Shown here: piece after piece, positions 43,701 to 54,548 of the stretch
Layout of the letters: every line of letters begins with the position of its first letter
How positions within the stretch are numbered: position 1 is the first letter of the stretch
Assembly: GCA_019054805.1 (NCBI GenBank)
Contig: JAHQIY010000004.1
Span: forward strand, 3,720,001 to 3,784,000
Direction of reading: 5' to 3'
Source: Brachionus manjavacas
Taxonomy: Eukaryota; Rotifera; Eurotatoria; Ploima; Brachionidae
DNA length: 64,000 nt
Notes under the pieces: model-generated
What the model saw: the letters and a program-made list of their open reading frames with translations, nothing else
The model's database searches: none
What the model was told of the DNA's origin: nothing
Translations under genes and position numbers: made by a program

Positions 43701-44498
43701 CCCGACTATCAAGAGGAGCGTTTCTCTAGAAAAGTGTTCGTGGGCGGTTTACCGCCAGACATAGACGAAGACGAAATAGTGACACATTTCCGGCGATACG
43801 GAAATTTGATAGTTGACTGGCCGCACAAAGCCGAGTCCAAGTCCTACTTCCCGCCCAAGGGATACGCGTTTCTTATCTTCCAGGAGGAACGAAGCGTCCA
43901 GGAGCTGATCGAACAGTGCGTGATGGACGACGGCAAGTTGTACATGGTGGTGAGCAGTCCGAGCATGAAGGACAAGCCGGTGCAGATTCGTCCGTGGTGC
44001 CTAGCGGACTCGGACTTTGTCATGGACGGCTCGCAGCCGCTGGACCCGCGCAAGACCATTTTTGTCGGCGGAGTGCCCAGACCGCTCAAGGCGATCGAGC
44101 TGGCCATGATCATGGACCGGTTCTACGGCGGTGTTTGCTACGCCGGCATCGACACCGACCCCGAGCTCAAGTACCCCAAGGGAGCTGGCCGTGTCGCCTT
44201 CTCCAACCAGCAGTCCTACATTGCCGCCATTAGTGCACGCTTTGTGCAGCTGCAGCACGGCGAAATCGACAAGCGTGTCGAGGTCAAGCCCTATGTGCTC
44301 GACGATCAGATGTGCGACGAGTGCCAGGGGGTCCGCTGTGGTGGCAAGTTTGCGCCTTTTTTCTGCGCCAATGTAACTTGTTTACAATATTATTGTGAAG
44401 CGTGCTGGGCCACCATTCACACTCGGCCTGGCCGCGAGTACCACAAGCCGCTAGTCAAAGAGGGCGCTGACCGGCCTAGACCGCTGCCTTACAAATAA
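40790..44498 (+). CDS. CPEB: cytoplasmic polyadenylation element-binding protein, CPEB2-4/Orb2 type
   Basis: Two exons, 40790-41729 and 43270-44498 (940+1229 nt, 722 codons plus stop), separated by a 1540-bp intron with GTAAAT donor and ATCTAG acceptor. CPEBs bind U-rich elements in mRNA 3' ends and switch translation on or off, notably in germ line and neurons. The first about 465 residues are low complexity, rich in Ser, Gln, Asn and Ala (LHQQLVNALLN, FDQTVPANLVAAAVAAA, QQQFFGNQQQQ), like the prion-like region of Orb2. RRM1 begins at about residue 468 (RKVFVGGLPPDIDEDEIV), RRM2 at about 576 (KTIFVGGVPRPLKAIELAMI), and a ZZ-type zinc-binding domain at about 662 (CDECQGVRCGGKFAPFFCAN). ATG 40790 follows an AT-rich leader. 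Codon use is far richer in G/C than in neighbouring genes. Confidence 0.96.
41730..43269 (+). other. CPEB intron 1 (1540 bp)
   Basis: Very AT-rich, in sharp contrast to the flanking exons. No nested gene recognised. Joins the Phe codon between NFLK and QMPDE in phase 1. Confidence 0.85.
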
Positions 44499-46029
44499 AT
44501 CTCAAGGATATGTATAAAACAGATCTTTAAAGCATAAAAAACTGATTATAATTTTTTAAAATGTTTTTTTTTTTTTGGACTTTCTTTAGGAACTTTTTTA
44601 GTTTTTAGTTTTTGATACATTTTTTTGCAGAGTTTTCAGGACCTTTTTTTAATAAAATTTCTTCCGGTTTTTTTTTCGTGGAAATTTCTGTCTCTTTCTT
44701 TCGAGTCAAGGCCATTTATTATTAATTATATTTCCTTTTTTTTTTCTTTTGTTGAGTAATTTTTTTTAAAAACCTAAGCAAACCAAAACACGAGAATGAA
44801 AATGTAAATTTTTTTTCTAAATCTCGACATGTCTATTTTTGTTAGCTTCAAGTCATAAAAGTTGCAATTGGGTCCGTGTTCGGACAACGGACGGTTTAAT
44901 TTGTCCCAATGGCAATTGAGTCGAACGCGGCACTTCAGAATTCGATTTTTACAATTTTAAAATGAAATTTATATTTTTTAAATCTTAGTTTAGTCATTCA
45001 TTGAGTCACTATACACACACAGACACCTACTCTTACACACAATCACACAAAGCAAGTTATTCGATTTATTTTTGATATTATTTTGAGAGGAAATTTTTTT
45101 CAATGTTTTTTGAAGCCAGTCATTCATGCCATAGATTGTTCCGTTTTTTTCCAACCTTATATATGTATTTTTTCTCAGTTCTTTTTTTTTTTCACCTATA
45201 CCTGGTTTAAATTGAAAGAATTTTTTTTAAAATTATTTTTTGAAATTTATTTCGTATAAAAATTTGAAATTTTTGAATAAAAATGTTTAAATTAAATCTT
45301 TTTTTCATTCCGAACAAGCCACCTCTTCGTCTTCACTGGCAATCATTGATATTCTCATCACATTTTGGCCGAGTACTTGAAAATTTATCTTCTATGATTA
45401 ATGTAAATAGCTAAAAGATAAATCAACTGAGATATTTGACAGAAATTTTTTTCGATAAAATTTTTTAATGATTAGAATCTAAATAAATGAAATGAAAGAA
45501 AAAAATTACGCTTGCTGATAAAATCTGGACTTTAAAATTAATAATCATGAAACTTAAATTGAAATGAAATTGAAAATTTAAATTTAAAATTGTTAACTTG
45601 TTAAAAGATTATAGTAAGATAGCGTAATTGGGTGACTTATTTTTAAAATAATTAAAATTCAAGAAAATTTGAAATCTGATCACCCAATTTGCACCAAGAT
45701 TTTGACTCACCCACATATTAACCGGTTAGCCGGATTTTCACCCAATTGCCCCGAAAATTTAAGTTTCTTATAAAAATTGCTCTTTTTATATTCTAAAGGA
45801 ATAAAAAAAATGATTTCATCAATAAAATTTTAAAAAAATCGATTTGGATTTAACTACTTTACAATCAATTTTTAAAAATTTTTAAAAACAACTTTTGAAT
45901 AAACGAAACTGAGATTTAATTTTTGATAAATTATTTGATTAATTTAAAAAAAAACAAAAACATTGACAAAACCCTAGAACAAGAATATTTCGCATAATAG
46001 ACTATACTATACCCATTGCTAACTGACTA
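44499..46029. other. CPEB 3' UTR candidate and spacer
   Basis: U-rich sequence with AATAAA candidates near 44650 and 45276. A GTCCGTGTTCGGAC hairpin at about 44872-44885 lies within a G/C-richer patch (44865-44945). 45627-45756 has inverted AATTGGGTGA / TCACCCAATT motifs and may be a short MITE. The transcript end is unknown. Confidence 0.4.
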
Positions 46030-46189
46030 TAGTCGAGTATGGATAAAACGATGTGTTTAGGCGGAAAAAATGGGCATCGTATTAACCAATATCGTATTAA
46101 TCAAATTTGAATGTTAAAGGATGGGAAGAAAAAAATGAAAATGAATTTTTTTTAAGGAATTATTGTTTATTAAAAATTAAAATTAGATT

Positions 46190-46396
46190 AAAAAGAAAAA
46201 TATTTATCAATTTTACTTTGAAAAGACTGATCGACGCTACAAGATTGATCCATTTTAGACAACTGATCAATGAATAAAGAACAGTCTTCGTTCTTTTGGG
46301 CAAAATACAATCGTAGTTTATCTATGCAATAGTTTAAAGGTAATATTAACCATCCATTGCTAGCTTTAAAATCAGTTTGATTTAACATAGTTGCAT
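46190..46396 (-). pseudogene. Tigger-derived protein, C-terminal part
   Basis: Reads FKASNGWLILPLNYCIDKLR and ends FIDQLSKMDQSCSVDQSFQS plus KIDKYFSF. FKASNGWL is the conserved end of the CENP-B-type DNA-binding domain. Across the MULE it joins in frame to the part at 48420-48690. Confidence 0.75.
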
Positions 46397-46406
46397 ATTT
46401 AATAGC

Positions 46407-48409
46407 GCGTATAATATATTTTAATAACTAAAATATGTAATCAAATAACTAAAATACTGAATTTGGAACTAAATAAAAACATTTTATTTTATTTTTGTAA
46501 TTAATGTCAATTACGTTTAAATTTATCACTTTTCTAATTTGTTAATACATAATTGATTGAAATGAAACTTTTATACAACAAAAAAAAACAAAAATTAAAT
46601 ATTAATTAATCTGATAATGTTCAATAAAAATTTCCGCTTTTTACCTTTCTTGCTTCTTTTATCAAATTAACTCTTCACCATTTATATACAAATGTAACCT
46701 TATCCCATAAATCCAAAATTAAAAAAAATGTCCTTAATCGAAGAAATCCCCAATAACATTTCTCAAGATCAGGTTTTTGAACCTTATTCAAAGAGAAAAA
46801 CTAGAGGAAAAGGTAAAACTTATTTTCCTTTCTGTAGTTTTCTTTCTTTGGAGAATGCTAAAGAATGCCTAGATCGAGAATTTGAAGGAAATAACTGGAC
46901 TATAAAAAGAGCGACCGAAACATTGCAAGCAGATGTAATATGGTATCAATGTACAAAATGTACTATTCGACTTAAAATTGTCCCCTATTAGGAAAGCAAC
47001 GACGCAGTCATGATAGAAATGACTAGAGAGAATCATGAGCACAGTGATTGGGAGTCACGTAAAACATACTCAGTAATTAGAGAACCAGCAAGAAGCAAGA
47101 TTATAGAATACGAGAAAATGAGTAAGTATTTTTGTAAAAACAAGTTTTTTTAAATTTTCCTTAATGATTGCTTTTAAGATATAAAGCCAGCTACAATCAT
47201 CGACATGTTACAAGAAGAAAGAATCGAGTGTCCTAGCATTGGCCAACTTAATAACTTTTTATCAAATTTGAGACGTAATCAGCATGGATCCAAAAGCATG
47301 ACAATGAGTGAATTGGTCGATTTTGTTACCCCAAGATTACAAATGCCCTTAGATGTTGACCAACCGTTCATAGCAGGATATGAATATGACGCTCCAAACA
47401 TCGAAAAAAGATGGTTTAGATTGTTTATAACGACAAAGAGACTTATGAGCTTAGCAGTTAAAACAAAACATATTTTGGCTGATGCGACATACAAACTTGT
47501 TTATGAAGGGTATCCGTCTTTAACAATTGGAACAACGGACAATAACAAAAAATTTCATCATTTCGGCATCGGAATAACGACATACGAAAATTCTATGCTA
47601 AGCCAGTAATAACAACGCAGGATTGGACAGATGCTTACAAGTGGCAACGGCTAGATAAACGAGTTTTGAAAATTGAGGGCAAATATTATATTCCATCAAA
47701 AGAGCAATTAACAATGGAAAACTCTGAAGCAAAGCGTTACGCCAGTCAAAGTTTTGAGACAATATCTAAATTCGATGATTTTATTGATTTTATCAATTCA
47801 TTCCATGTAGTAAATATCAACCAAGAAGAATGGGAATTGAGTAGATGCAATTGCGGTGGGTGGTTAAAAAACTACAAATGTGATCATGTGATTGCCATAA
47901 GCTCTCGATTAAGTAAGTATTTTAAATTTTTTTTTAATATTAATATCTAATTTTTTTTATTTAAGAACTCTGTAACTTCAAAGATATTGCGATGAACATT
48001 CCTCTTGAAAGAAAAAGACGTGCAGGTCGTCCGAAGCTTACAGCAAAAGCATTGACAAAACAGCCAAATGAAACTCAAGCAATCAATGAAATAGGCATCA
48101 GTAGTTGCGAAGATTCTGAAACAGAAGAGATAGCCGAGCCATTAGCAAAAAAAAGTAGTGTTGAAGTTATTGAAAAATTACCGAAAAATAAGCGCGGAAG
48201 ACCAGCCGGATCAAAAAAAAAAAAAATAAATTAAGTATTTTTTTTGTATTTAAAAAATATATTTTGATTATATTTTTATTTTTTTGTTCTAATTAGTTAA
48301 TTTGTGTTACTTTTTTCTAAAAAATAATATTAAATAAATAAATTTGTTCTAAATTCAGTATTATAGTTTTTTTTTTGCATAAAATAAACACAGGTAATAA
48401 TTATATGCC
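46407..48409 (+). mobile_element. MULE (Mutator-like) element, 2.0 kb
   Basis: Flanked by ATTTAAATAG-type duplicates: the decamer ATTTAATAGC occurs at 46397-46406 and 48410-48419. Long terminal inverted repeats of roughly 85 bp are visible (left GCGTATAATATATT ... AATACTGAATTTGGAAC; right complement GGCATATAATTATT ... AATACTGAATTTAGAAC). It carries a four-exon FLYWCH/MULE/SWIM gene (46728-48234). Confidence 0.9.
46728..48234 (+). pseudogene. MULE transposase, FLYWCH N-terminus, SWIM finger, AT-hooks; internally deleted
   Basis: Exon 1 (46728 to about 47120) encodes the FLYWCH-type zinc domain (WYQCTKCTIRLKIV ... ENHEHSDWE) and is broken by a single TAG at 46989-46991. A GTAAGT intron leads to exon 2 (from 47180), with RWFRLFITTKRLMSLAVKTK and ILADATYKLVYEGYPSL, the start of the DDE domain. 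After GIGITTYEN the frame breaks and resumes near the C-terminus: WELSRCNCGGWLKNYKCDHV is a SWIM finger (CxCxnCxH). The middle catalytic part is missing. A second GTAAGT intron leads to 47965-48234, with AT-hook-like RRAGRPK and KRGRPAGSKK. The protein would bind element ends and cut DNA, but this copy cannot encode a full enzyme. Confidence 0.85.
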
Positions 48410-48419
48410 ATTTAATAGC

Positions 48420-48690
48420 CTGGGCTTGAATCAATGGACCATTAAGAGTAATATTTTTATATGACATAACTGATTTGAACCAGTGATCAAGGGCCTCTTC
48501 AATTTTAACATAATTAGAACCTCTCATTCTCAGAGCTAGGATTGATTAAATTATTTTCATATAAGTTTTTTAACTTTTCCTGATTCTCTGCATTAAGAAT
48601 AGAAGAAACAGTACTCTGAGGTCTATTATATTTTTTCACAAGTTCTGTGACAGTGAGATTTTATTGGGGATTGTTAATTTTGAAATATGA
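48420..48690 (-). pseudogene. Tigger-derived protein, N-terminal DNA-binding part
   Basis: Reads SLTVTELVKKYNRPQSTVSS (first helix-turn-helix) and, after a shift near 48527, GSNYVKIEEALDHWFKSVMS then ITLNGPLIQAQAIK, the second (CENP-B-like) helix-turn-helix. The frame is cut at the MULE target duplication. Confidence 0.8.
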
Positions 48691-48752
48691 AAAAAATATC
48701 GTTTTAAATGGAATATCGTATTAATCAGCATCGTTATAACAAGACTCGACTG

Positions 48753-50442
48753 TATACCATACTAACTATAATAACTAACTATCCCCAGTTTTTCAATTAA
48801 ATTGAAAAACTATTATGATAAATGAATTATTTAATTTTTTTATTTATTTTTTTTTCATTTATTTAAAAATTAAATTCATTCAAGATTTACTTAAGAATTT
48901 CAATTATGAAGATTTGAAATTAAAAATGCAGGGAATAATTTCTCAAAAAATAAAATTTCCTCAAATACCAGATTTAACAAAATTAATACGATTCTTCGAT
49001 ATTTAAATTATTTAAGTTTAAGATTGAAATTGAAAAAAAATGACTCAAGAAATTTGAAATATAATAAAAAATAAAAAATTGAAAAACTCGAGTAATTACT
49101 GGGAGTAGCTCAAAATAGCATCGTTTAAAATAGCTATAATTAAAAAAGCGTACAGGTAAAAAAAAATATCAAAATAGCTCAATTAATTTTTTTTTAAATA
49201 AAGAAAGAAAATTTTTAGAAAAGCTTAATTGTCTAAATTTTTAAATGATTCAAAAAAGCTAAAAAATTTTATTCAAACAAGATGTCAATAAAAACAAAAT
49301 TAAAACCTAATGTCTTATTATGAATCTTAATACAACGCCAATTGAAAATGTTTTTTTTATTTTGTTGTACATTTTGTTTATAGTAAAAACCATTAAAATG
49401 AAACTGGTGATGACCTTTTTGTGAGAGAGAAATAAAAGCTTTATTTTAGCTTAGATTTCTAGTACAAGTTGTTAGTTGATCAACATCTGAATCAAATATC
49501 AGAATTTTCTTGCAATTTTAGCATAAATATTTTCACAATATTCAAAATTTTAAATCCTGGACTTGGACTTTTGAAAAAAAAAGTCCTGACTTGGACTTGA
49601 CTTGAGACTTGTGATTTTTAAACAACTCTGAACAACTCTGAATAACATTTTATTAGATGGAATTTACGAAAAAAAGTTAGAAGTAAACGAAATAAAACAT
49701 AAAACAAATAAATAAAAAAATCTAAATTTTCAATAATTTGAAAAATTATGATTATTATTGATAAAGAGGAATGAATCTAAAAATAGAAAAATAAATAAAT
49801 GTTAATTCTATCTTTTGATACTTTTAAAAGAGGGTCTTAGCCTTCTTTAGTTATTGGATAGTGGTGCTCGGGTACTCTTCATTCCTCGTCTGGCTAAGCC
49901 GCTAGTTTAATCAATGTGAAAATATTCAAAAAAACAAAAATCATTATTTTATCAGTCTGAGACTTAAAAAAAAAACAACAATAATACTGTCGTATGCATT
50001 ATTTTAAAGATTTTTAAGAAATTTGAAAACTTTTTCTTTTTAATTTCTAAAAACTCGACCGCTATTAAATAATATTTTAGAATTAAAAAATTATTTTTTT
50101 GGTGTGTTTATAAAAATAAAGCTTAGAAAATCAATCTTTTAAATGTTTGATTTAAAAAAAAAAATTAATAAATAAATTAATGAGATTCACTCATATTTTT
50201 TTCTTCAAATTAATAAGAATATTTTTTTTTTCAATTATTTATTGATTTAATTTCTAAAAATTAAAAATAAAACTTTAAAATTGAACACCAAAAATTATCA
50301 AAACAAATAACATTGATTTTTTGGTTCATTATAATGCTTTAAATAGGACGGCTTCTTAAAAAGATGCTTAAAATAGTGATGGTAAAATTTTATTATTCTT
50401 TATAAACTAAAATTGGTAAAAAACTTATTAAAAATTTTAGTC
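48753..50442. other. AT-rich spacer with one MITE end
   Basis: 49553-49632 has GGACTTGGACTT and AAACAACTCTGAACAACTCTG strings, an end of the AAGTC-rich hAT-derived family. 49849-49915 is a G/C-richer patch with paired TTAGCC / GGCTAA motifs, unassigned. The rest is spacer beyond the 3' end of CIAO1. Confidence 0.45.
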
Positions 50443-51643
50443 TCAATCAACGTAATTCCATATCTTAACAGTACCATCATCACTACAAGATGCAAGAAGA
50501 TTTTCATGTACTGGATTCCAGTCGACACAATTGGCGTCTTGATCATGCGCGTTTGTTTTATTAAATAACAATGTAAGAGTCGGCTCATTAGGGTCATTCG
50601 ATTCATTCTCCTTGAAAATATGAATTGAATTATCAGCACTTGCAGTTGCAATAAGTCCGTTAACTTTAGACCATTTTACGCTGTAAATCGTTCGGTTGTG
50701 GTATCCACTAATCGTTGAATAACAGCTCCAGTTAGTTTTTTTTTCAATTTCTATATTCAATTTAAAAATAAATTAAGTCATTAAAAATATTTTTTTATTA
50801 AAAAAATTACTTTCTGGGTCCAATTTCCATAACTTTAAAGTTCTGTCATCACTACATGATATCAATTTTGTTCCGCTCGGGTCAAAATCACTGCTCCAAA
50901 CAGTTGACTCGTGTGATTCCAGCGTATCTGTGCATATCCAATCGTCCACATCTTGTTGATACATTTTTATACTATTGTCATAACTTGACGACACTAAAAG
51001 CTATAACAAGACTACTTTAAGACCAAAACAAACAAATTAAAAAGAACAGAAGTTACATTTTTTTGCGGGTGCCATAACACATGTTTTACGTCTTGAGCAT
51101 GACTAGTTAGCACTGAGCTACACTCATATTCTTCATCTTCACTAACTAAATAAAAAAAGATAGAAAAAAATGCTTGAAAATCTTACACTAATTACCATCC
51201 CAGACCCAAACACTTCTATCACGAGAACACGATGCTAAAAACCCACCATCAATCGACCATGCCGTACATTTTACCTCATTTTCATGTCCTTCCAAATTGG
51301 CAATTATTTCGAATTCATATTCATTTTTTTGCTTCCAAATTATGATCGTAGTATCAAAACTAGCAGTTGCGAGCTTTTTTCCACATGGGCTCCAGCTAAC
51401 CCATCGAATTGTTCGGCTATGGCCATCAGACAAAGTCGCTCTACAAATCCACTTGTTAGAACCATCATCGGACCAAATTTTTATACTGTGATCGCCACCA
51501 CATGATGCTAGTAGATTACCTTTCGGATTCCAAGCAACACACCTTTATTTACAATGCTTAAAATTTAACCAAAACTTAGCTAGATAAGTAAAATACCAAA
51601 CCATGTCGTCATGCCCCGAAAGAGTGGTAAGCAATTTTAGCAT
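50443..51643 (-). CDS. CIAO1: CIAO1, WD40 subunit of cytosolic iron-sulfur assembly targeting complex
   Basis: Five exons: 51643-51597, 51542-51196, 51145-51057, 51000-50811 and 50750-50443; 981 nt, 326 codons plus stop. CIAO1 forms, with CIAO2B and MMS19, the complex that delivers 4Fe-4S clusters to cytosolic and nuclear proteins. Seven WD40 blades are visible, for example [89 protein letters not shown] and [24 protein letters not shown] and LEGHENEVK are characteristic of CIA1 proteins. Length agrees with the family (about 330-340). The start at 51643 gives [12 protein letters not shown]. Introns are 51-60 bp. It lies only 133 bp downstream of the zeta-crystallin stop on the same strand. 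Confidence 0.96.
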
Positions 51644-51776
51644 TTTGTCTAGTTAGTTCAAAAATTTTACCAAGATGATAGTTTAACAATTTTATCAACA
51701 AATCACCTGAACAATTAAGTGAATTAATTATTATTAAAAAATGAAATTAGAATAAAATTTTTATTCAACTTTTTTA

Positions 51777-53939
51777 TTAGTCTATTTTAAGAGTTAAACG
51801 TCCAGTTGTACCAGAATTGTTGATAACATCGTGCTGAGCCGTATGAGCTTCTTGAATAGGGTAAATTTTTCCCATCACAGGTTTAACTATTTTTTGCTTA
51901 ATCAAAGCATTCAAATGGCTATACATTAGATTAAAATCACTTTGGTCAGATGTAAACAGAGTAACTCCAGTAATTGAAGTTTCTTTTGCCATAAGAAATC
52001 TTGCGTTAATTTCTATGTCTCCTCTATTTCCTACGACCATTACTCGGCCTTTTTTCCATCTCAAAATTTGGATATCATTTGCCAAATTAACATTAGCCAG
52101 CATTTCTATCACAAGCTCTAATCCTTCTGGATTTAAGGCTTTTATTTTATCCATGTAATGTTCCTCTCTGTGATTGAAAACATAATCTGCCCCTGTCGAC
52201 TTAACCAGTGACATGCCAGCATCAGTTCCAGCAGTTCCGATCACTCTCAAGCCATGAGACTTGGCCAACTGAACACATGCAAGGCCTACGCCTCCCGATG
52301 CACCATGCACCAAAACTGTTTCGCCTGGTTTAGCCTGGCCCCTTAATTTAAAAAAAGGCATCATTAAACTAGTGGCTTTTAGTCATTGTAGTTTTACTTC
52401 AAAAACAAGGCTCGATATGCCTTTAAATAAAAATAGTTATCTATCTTTTAATCCTCATTAAAAAGCATTTACTGTAAAATATGGAATGCCAAGTGCTGAT
52501 CCTTCTTCGAATGAAAGGGATTCATCTAGTTTAAATGTGTACATTGGTTTGCTAACGGTATATTCGGCATAGGTACCACTATCTGAATTACATGTAAAAA
52601 CACGGTCTCCGATCTTAGAATAATTTTTATTAATTTTAGTTTTAACTTTTTTTCTAGAACATTGCTAATTTGTCATTTAATGTTGACTTGAAATAAGCTG
52701 GAATCTGAAAAAAAAGAGAACTAAACTTTTTTTTCAAATAGAATAATTTTAAGCAAAAAAAAAAGCTATATTAAGGTAGTCAACTAGAAGAAATAACTTT
52801 TTTTAAATTAGTTTAGAAAAAAAAATTTAAAATGCTGTTCTTAATTCAAACAAATAATACAATGTTTATTTGATTTTAAAATTCAAATTTTTTAAAACAA
52901 GAATTAAGAAAACTAAGTATTTTAAAAAATCAACTGTTGTATTTAAGCCTAAAAATTTTATTTTATTAATAAAATAACGTCTGTTAAATTTTTACTGAAT
53001 TTTTTAAAGAGAATTTTTCAATATTTTCAATTAATTTTAACAGATCCATAGATTTAATTTTTTTTACAGTTGTTAAATTTTTTGTTCTTTTAAAAAGATC
53101 TAATATTCTTAAAACTAATGATTTTTAATTAAAAAACGTTGTCTTTCTAAGATTTGTTTCGATCAAACTTCATATTTTTTTGTCACCAAAGAGATAATTT
53201 TCTTTTTAAAATTTTTACATCCTCAGAATGATTTTATAACTAATTTATAAACTTTAAAGACTTGGAATTTCAAATAATTATATTCTAAATCAATTAAAGC
53301 TTTTTTTTAATCCGACGGAGATTTAGTTCTTTATAAAAATTTGTATTTCTTTATTATATCAGTAGTTAATCAAATTATCTTAAGTGTATTTCAAAATGAT
53401 TGTATCAATTTAAAAAAAAAAAGTTTGAAATAATTCGCCCATTTTTTTAGGTAACGATCCAACATATAAATTTAAAAATTTGCTACGAATAAATAATTAA
53501 TTAATAAATTTTCTGAAACATAATATGATAATCAAACGAGCTATAAAACTAATTTTTAATTATTTTTTTAATTTAATTTTAACTTAAAAAATTGAACACG
53601 TGCTTTAACATTTTTTAACAAATGATTTTTTTAAATTACCTTGAAATTATTGATGTTTTTTCCAATTTTAGTAACGACACCGGCTGAATCTCCACCGGGC
53701 GTGTATGGCAAGTTAGGTTTTCGGCTGTGCGTACCTGATCTAATGTACGTATCGACAGGATTCACTCCGGCTGCATTCACTCGGATTTGAATCTTTTGAT
53801 TAATAAGTTTTAATTATCAATATTTTTAAAAGAAAAAGATTATAACCTGGTCATCGTTGGGCTCGGGAATAGGGATGTTAGATTGAAATTTGCATTGTTC
53901 TGGACCTCCAAATTGTTCGACTAAAATTCCACGCATCAT
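51777..53939 (-). CDS. CRYZ: zeta-crystallin-like NADPH:quinone oxidoreductase
   Basis: Five exons: 53939-53847, 53792-53640, 52613-52473, 52420-52398 and 52341-51777; 975 nt, 324 codons plus stop. A zinc-independent medium-chain reductase that reduces quinones by one electron with NADPH and, in vertebrates, binds AU-rich RNA. Seen are MRGILVEQFGGPEQ, AAGVNPVDTYIRSGTHSRKP, PYTPGGDSAGVV, GDRVFT, SGTYAEYTV, the NADPH-binding HGASGGVGLACVQLA, GTAGTDAGMSL, FNHREEHYMDKI and EMLANVNL, all diagnostic of zeta-crystallin. Exon 4 is a 23-nt micro-exon (AYRALFL) followed by a 56-bp intron; intron 2 is 1026 bp. There are two candidate ATGs in tandem (53939, 53936). A 609-bp region separates it from the divergent RABL6. 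Confidence 0.95.
52614..53639 (-). other. zeta-crystallin intron 2 (1026 bp)
   Basis: AT-rich, donor GTAATT after the Lys codon and acceptor TTCTAAG before ATCGGAGAC. No nested feature recognised. Confidence 0.8.
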
Positions 53940-54548
53940 TTTACATAAATCAAAAGAAGACTCTAAAATTTTATTTAAATAAATATTATAAAAATAATAC
54001 AAAATGTGCTGGAATAATTATTGACTTGATGAATTTTTGGATAGCAAAATTTCAAAGAATCGCATTGAAAAACTTCTGACGAGTCAAAGATATAAATTAA
54101 TTTAAAAAAAAAATAATAATGCAAAGCTTGCGACTAGGTTCTAACAAGCCCACTAAATGTTAAGTAATGAAAATTTAAAATGAACACTTGGTAAATTATT
54201 TTTATATATTTTGCAAAGTTTAATTTCATTTTTGCATTAGAGCATAATGCAAAAAGAATAAATAAAGAAAGAAAAAAAAAAACATAATTTTGATAATATT
54301 GTCTTGTTGTATTTATTAGTTTTTATTCTACTAAATTTATTCCTGCTTTCAACGACACCTTTAGCTCTATTTTTATTTTCAAATTTTTTAAATTTAAAAT
54401 TTTCTTTTTAAATCGACATTTTTTAGAACAAATCCTGACGAAGATTAAAATTAAAACAAACTTAATTTTAGACAATAAATTGTCAAATAATCTTAGGATT
54501 TAATGTTTAAATAAGTGGCAACTAAAAAAATCAAAAAAATTGATCACA
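53940..54548. promoter_or_regulatory. divergent intergenic region, CRYZ / RABL6
   Basis: 609 bp separate the start codons of the minus-strand zeta-crystallin gene and the plus-strand RABL6. It must hold both promoters or one shared bidirectional promoter. AT-rich throughout; no TATA or initiator can be singled out by eye. Confidence 0.5.

Larger units (their letters stand above)
46030..48752 (-). mobile_element. Tigger/pogo-derived element, split by a MULE
   Basis: TA duplications at 46028-46029 and 48753-48754 flank inverted ends (right end complement CAGTCGAGTCTTGTTATAAC; left TAGTCGAGTATGGATAAAAC). Without the MULE and one target duplication it is about 710 bp. The minus strand encodes the two DNA-binding helix regions of a Tigger transposase and a short tail, with no DDE domain, so it was already an internally deleted passenger. 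A related fragment is at 386-710. Confidence 0.88.

Noticed and set aside
43844..44376. Open frames in other phases over CPEB exon 2
   Set aside because: Shadows of the RRM coding region; no family resemblance.
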